A stretch of 21,013 nucleotides of DNA from Lachnospira sp900551945. GTDB taxonomy: Bacteria > Bacillota > Clostridia > Lachnospirales > Lachnospiraceae. The translations under genes were made by a program, and so were the position numbers. Each line of letters starts with the position of its first letter. The first letter of the stretch is position 1. The notes beneath the pieces are model-generated. The model searched no databases. It saw only the letters and a list, made by a program, of their open reading frames with translations, and was not told where the DNA came from. Where the stretch lies: positions 1-21,013 of the forward strand of contig DBFCCI010000080.1 of NCBI GenBank assembly GCA_048380335.1. Direction: 5' to 3'. Below, piece after piece: positions 7,374-14,165 of this stretch.

Positions 7374-8483
7374 ATGAATAGAAATATAAACAATTATAGT
7401 GATGAATATAGAATTGATTATGAAAGAGAAATAAAACGTGCAAAAAGAAGAAAGAAGCTTTTAGAAGAAAAAAGAAAAAAGCAACAGCGAATAAGAAAGA
7501 TAAAAAGGATTGCAGCTAGTGCAGCGGCAATAATAGTTCTTTCAACAGCAGGCGTAGCATCAATTTATATGAGCAAGGATACTGCTCAAACTGAAAGCAG
7601 CTATAGTCCAAAAGAAACTCTTGAAGTTGCAGCAGATATCAATAGTGCAAGCAACATAAGTAAGAATTTATATCCGGCTATAAGCCCAGTCTATTCAGAA
7701 ATAGATAGTGAAGATATAAAAAGCCCATATATAGCATTACTTGATGTTGAAAATAATTCCTTAATAGCAGGCCGTAATAGTGACCAGATGATTTATCCTG
7801 CGTCAATGACAAAGGTTATGACTCTTATTGTAGCAGTTGAAAATATTGGTGATACTAACAGCACTTATACAATGTCTGCGCCAATGATTTCATCACTTGT
7901 TGCTCAAGAAGCTTCAAGAGCTGGTTTTGACCCTAATGAAACAGTTTCATTTAACGATTTATTATACGGACTTATTCTTCCATCGGGAGCAGATTCTGCT
8001 GTTGCATTAGCAGAAATGGTTGGTGGAACAGAAGAAGGATTTGCGCAGCTTATGAATAAGAAGTGTGAAGAACTCGGATTAAAGGATACACATTTTGTCA
8101 ATGCGTCAGGGCTTTTTGATGAGAACCAATATACAACTCCACTTGAAATGGCTATGATTATGAAATATGCAATGTCAAATGAGACTTGTGCAAAGATACT
8201 TTCAACTTATCAGTATACAACTGCACCTACACCACAGCACCCAGAGGGAATTGAACTTACAAGTACTATGTTTAGCAGAATGTATGGAACAGAAGTTGAA
8301 GGTGTTACTATTACAGCAGGAAAGACAGGATATACAGATGAAGCAAAGAGTTGTCTTGTAAGTTATGCTGAAAAAGACGAACATCACTATGTTGCAGTTA
8401 CAGCGGCAGCAGATTACAAATGGCATGTAATATTTGACGATTTTGAAATATATGGAAATTATCTTCCACAACAGCCAACATAA
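7374..8483 (+). CDS. D-alanyl-D-alanine carboxypeptidase (peptidase S11), membrane-anchored
   Basis: A low-molecular-mass penicillin-binding protein that trims the terminal D-Ala from peptidoglycan stem peptides outside the cell. The catalytic motifs are SMTK at 144-147, SGA at 204-206 (in the place of SxN) and KTG at 317-319. Residues 1-46 are very basic and cytoplasmic, and one membrane segment spans about 47-66. This gives a type II anchored protein rather than a secreted one with a cleaved signal. A linker of about 45 residues precedes the catalytic domain. The C-terminal beta domain of classic PBP5 is missing or very short. The Asn-to-Ala change in the second motif is notable, but I believe it occurs in clostridial relatives. 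It is the last gene of the hypB operon. Confidence 0.9.
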   Translation: MNRNINNYSDEYRIDYEREIKRAKRRKKLLEEKRKKQQRIRKIKRIAASAAAIIVLSTAGVASIYMSKDTAQTESSYSPKETLEVAADINSASNISKNLYPAISPVYSEIDSEDIKSPYIALLDVENNSLIAGRNSDQMIYPASMTKVMTLIVAVENIGDTNSTYTMSAPMISSLVAQEASRAGFDPNETVSFNDLLYGLILPSGADSAVALAEMVGGTEEGFAQLMNKKCEELGLKDTHFVNASGLFDENQYTTPLEMAMIMKYAMSNETCAKILSTYQYTTAPTPQHPEGIELTSTMFSRMYGTEVEGVTITAGKTGYTDEAKSCLVSYAEKDEHHYVAVTAAADYKWHVIFDDFEIYGNYLPQQPT

Positions 8484-8516
8484 TTTTAAAGCTTTTATTT
8501 AGTTAAGAGCAAAGAA

Positions 8517-8553
8517 CCAAAGTCTGTACCTGCATACGACTTTGGAGATTTTT
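8517..8553 (+). terminator. Rho-independent terminator after the carboxypeptidase
   Basis: CCAAAGTC at 8517-8524 pairs perfectly with GACTTTGG at 8538-8545 around a 13-nt loop, followed by AGATTTTT. It ends the hypB operon. Confidence 0.75.
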
Positions 8554-8594
8554 GCAATAACCCCATATTTGTATTAAGCAAACAGCAAATCGAA

Positions 8595-8623
8595 TTGTGA
8601 ATATTCGGTTGGATTGATATTAA
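8595..8623 (+). promoter_or_regulatory. Candidate promoter of the methyltransferase gene
   Basis: TTGTGA at 8595-8600 and TATTAA at 8618-8623 have a 17-nt spacer. They lie between the terminator and the start codon at 8652. The -10 matches the consensus at only four of six positions. Confidence 0.4.
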
Positions 8624-8651
8624 ATTAAAGTTGGAAGGGATTTAATTTCTA

Positions 8652-9446
8652 ATGGACGAAATAGAAAAGCACTATAATAAATTTAATGAAGAAAAAAGGC
8701 TTACAAGAAGACATGGTCAAGTTGAGTTTATAACTTCAATGAAATATATTCACAAGTATCTTGATATTATTAAAAGGGATACTAAAAGACAAGAAGCTGA
8801 TATTAAGATTATGGATATTGGCGCAGGTACAGGTAGATATAGTGTTGCGCTTGCAGGTGAAGGCTACGATGTCACAGCCGTTGAATATGTAAAGCACAAT
8901 CTAGGGCTTTTAAAGGCGAAGAAAAGTACAGTTAAGGCGTATCAGGGAACGGCTGTCAATCTTAAAAGGTTTAAGGACAATGAATATGACCTTACACTTC
9001 TTTTTGGACCTATGTATCATTTATTTGGATTTGAAGATAAGTTAAAGGCTCTTAAAGAAGCCATAAGAATAACTAAAACCGGTGGCGTGGTGCTTGTTGC
9101 ATATTGTATGAATGAGTACTGTGTCCTTACATATGCTTTTAAGCAAAATCATATTAAGGAATGTCTTGAAAATGGCAAACTTAGCGAAGATTTTCATTGT
9201 ATACAGAGTATGGAAGACTTATATGACTATGTAAGATTAGATGACATCAATAAATTAAATGCAGCCGCAGGCGTTGAACGTTTGCAGATTATATCAGCAG
9301 ATGGGCCAGCCGATTATATGCGTCAAGTGTTAAATGCAATGGACGATGAAACTTTTAAGACATTTATAGATTATCACCTTGCAACTTGTGAAAGACCAGA
9401 GCTTGTAGGAGCAGGTGCGCATACACTTGATATATTAAAAGTCTAA
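8652..9446 (+). CDS. Class I SAM-dependent methyltransferase, substrate unknown
   Basis: The Rossmann-type SAM site is clear: motif I IMDIGAGTGRY at 53-63, an acidic residue at the end of the second strand (E78 in TAVEYV) and the motif IV region YDLTLLFGPMYHLF near 112-125. At 264 residues it matches the Methyltransf_11/25 group. The conserved LFGPMYHL strand end is common in uncharacterised Firmicute members. The substrate cannot be predicted. GGAAGGG lies about 12 bases before the ATG, a long spacing, but no better start is visible. It lies 65 nt upstream of dpaA, so co-transcription is possible but unproven. Confidence 0.85.
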   Translation: MDEIEKHYNKFNEEKRLTRRHGQVEFITSMKYIHKYLDIIKRDTKRQEADIKIMDIGAGTGRYSVALAGEGYDVTAVEYVKHNLGLLKAKKSTVKAYQGTAVNLKRFKDNEYDLTLLFGPMYHLFGFEDKLKALKEAIRITKTGGVVLVAYCMNEYCVLTYAFKQNHIKECLENGKLSEDFHCIQSMEDLYDYVRLDDINKLNAAAGVERLQIISADGPADYMRQVLNAMDDETFKTFIDYHLATCERPELVGAGAHTLDILKV

Positions 9447-9511
9447 AAATCTATCACTAAAACAGATAATTTTTATATAATAAAATATAGCTTGAAAAGA
9501 GGAGTTTTAAG

Positions 9512-10336
9512 GTGAACAAAAGTCTTAAATTTATATTGGCAGGTAGTGATAATAGACAACATTTTCTATATAATATTTTAAAAAATAATGGCTTTAGGGC
9601 GTTATATTTAAGTGATAAAGAGCTTGAAAATTATAATGAAGAATGTGATGTTATCTTGCTCCCAGTACCGTCAAGTACAATATATTTTGACAAGGTTAAA
9701 AAGCTTTTTAAAGGCAATGAATATATATTTGGCTGTAATATAAGCAAATTTATTAATAAAAATATTGTAGATAAAGTATATACTGAAAAGGAAATTGACT
9801 TATTTAAAACACTTAATATAGTAGAATATATGGCAAATGAAGCAGTAGCGTACAAAAATGCTGTTGCAACGGCGGAGGGAGCAATTGCTGAAGCTATTGT
9901 GAGAAGTAGTGTTAATTTAAGTTTAAATCATAGCCTTATAGTGGGATATGGAAAGTGTGGTGAAGTACTTGCTTGTAAGCTAAAAGGTTTGGGAAGTTAT
10001 GTTACATTTATAGAAAGAAAGGCAAGTAAAAGAGCGCAGGCAGAAGCTTATGGCTATAAAGCAATAGATTTTAACAGTGATAATTACAAGGAACTTATTA
10101 AGTTTAAGTATGTATTTAATACTGTTCCAGCTATGGTAGTTGATGAGAGTATGCTTAAAGCTTTTGATAAAAATGTAACAATAATAGACATAGCTTCAAG
10201 ACCTGGTGGTGTAGATTATGATTATTGCAAGAAAAATGGTATTAATGCCGTAAATGCGCTTGGACTTCCGGGAAAGTATTCACCTGAAACATCAGCAGAC
10301 ATACTATATCAAGTTATTTGTGAAAATTTATTATAG
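9512..10336 (+). CDS. dpaA: Dipicolinate synthase subunit A
   Basis: With subunit B it converts the dihydrodipicolinate-pathway intermediate to dipicolinic acid in the mother cell. The product is then loaded into the spore core with calcium. The N-terminal domain begins KFILAGSDNRQ and contains the CDVILLPVPSS strand at 45-55. The conserved helix AYKNAVATAEGAIAEAI lies near 113-129. The NAD(P)-binding motif GYGKCGEVLA is at 145-154, followed by IERKASKRAQAEAYGY. At 274 residues it is close to the B. subtilis SpoVFA length. It starts with GTG, seven bases after AAGAGGAG. A sigma-K-like TATATAATA lies at 9474-9482 with an AC at 9456-9457, which is weak evidence for mother-cell expression. dpaB follows 26 nt later. 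Confidence 0.92.
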   Translation: MNKSLKFILAGSDNRQHFLYNILKNNGFRALYLSDKELENYNEECDVILLPVPSSTIYFDKVKKLFKGNEYIFGCNISKFINKNIVDKVYTEKEIDLFKTLNIVEYMANEAVAYKNAVATAEGAIAEAIVRSSVNLSLNHSLIVGYGKCGEVLACKLKGLGSYVTFIERKASKRAQAEAYGYKAIDFNSDNYKELIKFKYVFNTVPAMVVDESMLKAFDKNVTIIDIASRPGGVDYDYCKKNGINAVNALGLPGKYSPETSADILYQVICENLL

Positions 10337-10362
10337 TTTTAGATGGAGGTTGGAAGTGTAAA

Positions 10363-10959
10363 ATGGAGCTGAAATTATATAATAATATTACGGTTGGATT
10401 AGTAATAACAGGTTCATTTTGTACGTTTAAAAAGATAATAGCTGTGATACAGTCATTAAAAGACAGGGGCATGAATGTTGTCCCTGTCTTTTCAGAAAAT
10501 GTACAGTCGATTGACAATAGATTTAACAATGCAAAGGACTTTATCAAGGAAATAGAAGAATTGACAGGGCAAAAGGGGATATATTCAATACCAGAAGCAG
10601 AGCCAATCGGCCCGAAAGCCTTATTTGACGTAGTAGTTATTGCTCCATGTACAGGAAATACAATGGCAAAGTTAGCTAATGGTATAACCGACTCAACAGC
10701 ACTTATGGCAGCAAAAGCTCACCTTAGAAACAATAGACCATTAGTTATTGCGATATCAACTAATGACGCATTAGGTATGAATCTTAAAAATATAGGTCAA
10801 CTAATGAATGTTAAAAATATATATTTTGTTCCGTTCGGACAGGATAATTACAATAAAAAGCCTAATTCAATGATTGCACATTTAGATAGAACCGTTGATA
10901 CAGTTATTTTGGCATTAGAAGGAAAGCAGTTACAACCAGTTGTTGTATCACCGTTCTAA
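10363..10959 (+). CDS. dpaB: Dipicolinate synthase subunit B (flavoprotein)
   Basis: The second subunit of dipicolinate synthase, a member of the flavoprotein fold family (Pfam Flavoprotein). The N-terminal ITVGLVITGSFCTFKKI strand-loop (9-25) is the family hallmark. It is followed by APCTGNTMAKLANGITDS at 94-111, the flavin phosphate-binding region, and by PLVIAISTNDALGMN near 127-140. The length of 198 residues equals that of SpoVFB. The ATG follows GGAAG at 10352-10356 with six bases of spacing, and a stronger GGAGG lies further up at 10345-10349. Together with dpaA it shows that this organism makes dipicolinate with the dedicated enzyme, unlike clostridia reported to use an electron-transfer flavoprotein. 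Confidence 0.92.
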   Translation: MELKLYNNITVGLVITGSFCTFKKIIAVIQSLKDRGMNVVPVFSENVQSIDNRFNNAKDFIKEIEELTGQKGIYSIPEAEPIGPKALFDVVVIAPCTGNTMAKLANGITDSTALMAAKAHLRNNRPLVIAISTNDALGMNLKNIGQLMNVKNIYFVPFGQDNYNKKPNSMIAHLDRTVDTVILALEGKQLQPVVVSPF

Positions 10960-11246
10960 AATATATTATTCTAATAAAATTTTTTATATCAATAACATTT
11001 CCTAAGATATTTAGTAGTATGTAAATCTATAAATGAGCAAATTTAAAATATTTTAAAATATTAGCTGTATCACTAAGAAATATGATACTTTTTTTAAAAA
11101 ATGTATTTTAAGTGCAAACAAAAAAGCCCAATCTTGTGCATTTTTTGTATTTGCTTATTTATAGATATAATAATAAATTCACAATTCAAGAAATGATTTT
11201 TTATTCAGATTAGAATATGAAAATTATGTAAATTCAATTTATTAGC
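10960..11246. other. Gene-free AT-rich spacer between dpaB and the DUF454 gene
   Basis: No open frame, RNA gene or repeat shared with the A or B families was found. It contains short A/T palindromes near 11040-11060 and the hairpin listed separately at 11114-11154. The promoter of the next gene begins at 11247. Confidence 0.6.
11114..11154 (+). terminator. Possible terminator hairpin downstream of dpaB
   Basis: GCAAACAAAAAAGC at 11114-11127 pairs with GCATTTTTTGTATTTGC at 11138-11154 with small bulges. The T-run lies inside the stem, so this is not a canonical terminator. It lies 155 nt after the dpaB stop. Confidence 0.35.
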
Positions 11247-11276
11247 TTGACAATTCCTTTCGAGTTAGATTAAACT
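11247..11276 (+). promoter_or_regulatory. Promoter of the DUF454 gene with an overlapping palindrome
   Basis: A perfect TTGACA lies at 11247-11252, with TAAACT at 11271-11276 after 18 nt. The -10 sits inside the dyad GATTA-AAC-TAATC (11268-11280), so a repressor bound there could block the promoter. The regulator is not known. Confidence 0.5.
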
Positions 11277-11325
11277 AATCACTGCTGTTAGCAAAAACTA
11301 ACTTTAGAAAGGCATGGGTAACTCA

Positions 11326-11709
11326 ATGAGAAAAATTATCAATTTAATATGTGTTGTATTAGGAATTATTTCAATGGTGGTTGGAATTATTGGCATAGTG
11401 CTACCAATTCTTCCAACCACTCCTTTTTTCCTTTTATCAGCATTTTTATTTGCAAAAGGCTCAGAAAAATTTCACAAATGGTTTATTAATACGGGGCTTT
11501 ACAAGAAGTATATAGTTGCAGCTGTACATAATAAAGAAATGACACTTAAGCAAAAAATAAAAATGCTTAGTGTGCTTGGAATTATTTTTATAGCTGGATT
11601 TATATTTAGTCCTGTGTGGTATGCAAAGGCATTAATAGCTTGTATTGCAATAGGGCATTTATATTACTTTGGGTTTAAAGTTAAGACATTAAAAGTACAG
11701 GAAAATTAA
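11326..11709 (+). CDS. DUF454 (YbaN-like) small integral membrane protein
   Basis: The sequence IINLICVVLGIISMVVGIIGIVLPILPTTPFFLLSAFLFAKGS is the diagnostic start of the DUF454/YbaN family, split here as a first membrane helix followed by the conserved LPILPTTPF turn. Two further hydrophobic stretches follow near residues 75-110. About 127 residues is the usual length. The function is unknown, and the family is often found beside stress or haem genes. An in-frame ATG at 11314 lies one base from AGAAAGG, while the ATG at 11326 (MRKIINL) lies 13 bases away. I prefer the latter because family members begin in this way, but the choice is uncertain. It has its own promoter and is followed by repeat B2. 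Confidence 0.85.
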   Translation: MRKIINLICVVLGIISMVVGIIGIVLPILPTTPFFLLSAFLFAKGSEKFHKWFINTGLYKKYIVAAVHNKEMTLKQKIKMLSVLGIIFIAGFIFSPVWYAKALIACIAIGHLYYFGFKVKTLKVQEN

Positions 11710-11730
11710 CTATAAGCTGTATTATACAAT

Positions 11731-11975
11731 GAAAATAGGTAAAGAATTTTATAGTTGATGCTGAAAGCTAAGTAGTTCTAAGATGTGCTGATTTAGACGA
11801 TGAAGTCGAATGTGACCATAACTATGAGAAACATGCTTTGCGAGTTTCTCAAGTTATCGCGACAGTCGTCAAGGTCTTGTGCAAGCACAGACTTTGGCTT
11901 GTTGTTCGCGTAAATCAATGCGACATCGTGTAGCTGATTGCTTTACCGTACCTCCATGTGCGGTCATAACTGATG
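11731..11975 (+). repeat. Family-B repeat, copy B2 (right arm missing)
   Basis: The left arm (11731-11790, GAAAATAGGT to GATGTGCTGA) closely matches the B1 left arm. The 27-nt hairpin at 11913-11939 differs from B1 4337-4363 at one base. The next hairpin (ACCGTAC 11945-11951, GTGCGGT 11958-11964) occupies the place of the B1 GCCCCAAC/GTTGGGGC hairpin but has a different sequence. About 110 nt unique to B2 fold into a long hairpin at 11797-11870 (core GAGAAAC/GTTTCTC, flanked by ATAACT/AGTTAT, GTCG/CGAC and GACGA/TCGTC) and a smaller one near 11871-11895. The B1 right arm is absent, and the YgbA gene begins shortly downstream. This fills the 302-nt gap between genes. Confidence 0.72.
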
Positions 11976-12011
11976 GTGTTTGATTTAACGTAATTAGGAA
12001 AGGAAAAGGTT

Positions 12012-12362
12012 ATGAATGTAGAAGAAAAAAGACAGCACGAAAAACAAGTATTAACTACTATGTGTAAGATATATTGTAAGGGTAATCATGGTAAGTTAAA
12101 AGATGGTAAGCTGTGTCCAGAATGTCAAGAATTATTAGATTATGCACTTTTTAGAACAGATAAGTGTCCATTTATGGAAACTAAGACATTTTGTAGTGCG
12201 TGTAAAGTACATTGTTATACAAAAGAAAAGCAGGAAAAAATAAGACAAGTTATGAAGTATGCAGGCCCTAGAATGTTACCGGTTCACCCAATACTTACAA
12301 TTAAGCATGGAATGGTAACAATGAAAAGTGTACGTCAAAAGAAAAAAGATAACAAACAATAA
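12012..12362 (+). CDS. YgbA_NO family ('nitrous oxide-stimulated promoter') Cys-rich protein
   Basis: A small Cys-rich protein of the Pfam YgbA_NO type. In E. coli the homologue YgbA is induced by nitric oxide through NsrR, and its biochemical role is not settled. Conserved elements are MCKIYCKGNHG (17-27), LCPECQELLDYALFRTDKCPF (about 34-54), FCSACKVHCY (about 60-69) and KYAGPRMLPVHPIL (about 82-95). Nine cysteines with His suggest metal binding. The 116-residue length is normal. AGGAAAGGAAAAGG precedes the ATG. The gene is 50 nt upstream of cydD, so the three genes are probably one operon, which links it to thiol export and nitrosative stress (inference). Confidence 0.9.
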   Translation: MNVEEKRQHEKQVLTTMCKIYCKGNHGKLKDGKLCPECQELLDYALFRTDKCPFMETKTFCSACKVHCYTKEKQEKIRQVMKYAGPRMLPVHPILTIKHGMVTMKSVRQKKKDNKQ

Positions 12363-12412
12363 ATAATAGTAAAATAAAATTTTACATCAGATATTTAAGA
12401 ATGGAGAACATT

Positions 12413-14161
12413 ATGTTTCATAAAAGATTACTAAGTGAGTTTAAAGAGAATAAAAAGCTCGTTATAGGCATGGTGTTGACACAGTGGATATCACTTCTTG
12501 CAAATATTGTGCTTATTTATTCAATGGCTGATTTTATTATGAAAATATTTGAAGAAAATGTCAGTCAAAACGATATTTATATGCTTGCAGTAATAGCCAT
12601 TATGGTATTTATTGTAAGAGCAGTTATGACAAATCTAAACAGCAGTATGTCGTTTAAGGCTTCTACCGATGTTAAGAAGCGTTTAAGAGAGATGATATTT
12701 GAAAAGCTTATGAAGCTTGGAAGCAGTTATAAAGAAAAGATACAGACAGCAGAAGTTGTACAGATTAGTACAGAAGGCGTTGAGCAGTTAGAGATATATT
12801 TTGCAAAATACGTTCCACAGTTTTTTTACAGTTTACTTGCACCACTTACACTGTTTTTCGTTGTAGGAAGAATGAGCCTTAAAGTAGCAGTAGTGTTGCT
12901 TATATGTGTTCCATTAATTCCAATGTCAATTGTAGCAGTTCAAAAGTTCGCTAAGAAAATGTTAAATAAATACTGGGGTACATACACAGAACTTGGAGAT
13001 ACATTTCTTGAGAGTGTACAAGCTCTTACTACGTTAAAAATATATCAGGCTGATGAAAGATATGCAAAGAAAATGGATATGGAAGCCGAGAAGTTTAGAA
13101 AAATTACAATGCGAGTTCTCATAATGCAGCTTAATTCTGTAAGTATTATGGATTTGGTAGCTTATGGCGGAGCAGCACTTGGAATAATCCTTACAGTTAT
13201 AGAGTGGCAGGCTGGAAGATTAGACCTTGCACAAAGCTTTTTTATCATTATGATATCTGCTGAATTTTTCTTACCATTAAGACTTTTAGGTTCATTTTTC
13301 CATATAGCTATGAATGGTAATGCAGCGGCAAATAAGATTTTTAAGCTTCTTGATTTTGAAGAACCAACAGAAAACACGGCTACAAAGTGGAGTATGGGAG
13401 ATATTGTGTGTGAAAATATAAGCTACACATATCCAGATAAAAAAGAAGCTGTTTTAAATGATATATCATTTGTAATACCAGAAAAGCAGCTTACAGCAAT
13501 TGTAGGTGAGTCAGGGTGTGGAAAGAGTACATTTATTTCACTTCTTATGAAAGACAGAGGTGACTACAAAGGAAAAATAAGTATAGGTGGAAATGAATTA
13601 AAAGCTATTTCAAGTGATGTGCTTAGAAAAAATGTGACAAGAATACCACACGATGCGTATATATTCTATGGAACACTTTATGACAATCTTAAAATGGGCA
13701 ATCCAAATGCAGATGAAAATGCAATGTATAATGCTTTAAAGCTTGTAGATATGTATGATACAGTTTGTGAAAAGGGAGGTCTTAATATGCAGATTGAAGA
13801 AAAGGGAGCAAACCTTTCTGGCGGTCAGAAGCAACGAATTGCGATGGCAAGAGCTATTCTTCACGACACAGATATATATGTATTTGATGAAGCAACTTCA
13901 AATGTTGACGTAGAAAGTGAAAATAAGATAATGGAAGTTGTAGATAAACTTTCAAAGACAAAGACAGTAATTGTAATATATCACAGACTTGCCAACGTTA
14001 AAAATGCTGACAATATCATTGTGTTAAAAGATGGAAAAGTATTAGAGCAGGGCAATCACAAATCCCTTATTGAAAAAAACGGACATTATGCAAAGCTTTA
14101 CAGTACACAAAGTAAGTTAGAAGCTGTTATGAATTATCAATTAAATGAAAGCGGGGTGTAA
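12413..14161 (+). CDS. cydD: CydD-like ABC exporter half-transporter (heterodimer with CydC)
   Basis: A fused membrane-plus-ATPase subunit of the CydDC thiol (cysteine/glutathione) exporter in the cytoplasmic membrane. The membrane domain (about 1-310) has the CydD signature segments TEGVEQLEIYFAKYVPQ (119-135), VPLIPMSIVAVQ and ESVQALTTLKIYQADERY. The ATPase domain has Walker A GESGCGKST (365-373), signature LSGGQ (468-472), Walker B IYVFDEAT (488-495) and switch His524 in YHRL. The Q-loop glutamine is replaced by His413 (RIPHDAYIF), so this half may be catalytically altered. The ATG at 12413 has GGAG six bases upstream, and the in-frame ATG at 12401 contains that site. The exact cargo is inferred from the family. 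Confidence 0.85.
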   Translation: MFHKRLLSEFKENKKLVIGMVLTQWISLLANIVLIYSMADFIMKIFEENVSQNDIYMLAVIAIMVFIVRAVMTNLNSSMSFKASTDVKKRLREMIFEKLMKLGSSYKEKIQTAEVVQISTEGVEQLEIYFAKYVPQFFYSLLAPLTLFFVVGRMSLKVAVVLLICVPLIPMSIVAVQKFAKKMLNKYWGTYTELGDTFLESVQALTTLKIYQADERYAKKMDMEAEKFRKITMRVLIMQLNSVSIMDLVAYGGAALGIILTVIEWQAGRLDLAQSFFIIMISAEFFLPLRLLGSFFHIAMNGNAAANKIFKLLDFEEPTENTATKWSMGDIVCENISYTYPDKKEAVLNDISFVIPEKQLTAIVGESGCGKSTFISLLMKDRGDYKGKISIGGNELKAISSDVLRKNVTRIPHDAYIFYGTLYDNLKMGNPNADENAMYNALKLVDMYDTVCEKGGLNMQIEEKGANLSGGQKQRIAMARAILHDTDIYVFDEATSNVDVESENKIMEVVDKLSKTKTVIVIYHRLANVKNADNIIVLKDGKVLEQGNHKSLIEKNGHYAKLYSTQSKLEAVMNYQLNESGV

Positions 14162-14165
14162 GTTA

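Noticed and set aside
9456..9482. Sigma-K promoter for dpaAB
   Set aside because: Only a partial match (TATATAATA rather than CATA-N3-TA, weak -35). It is mentioned in the dpaA entry but too weak to list.
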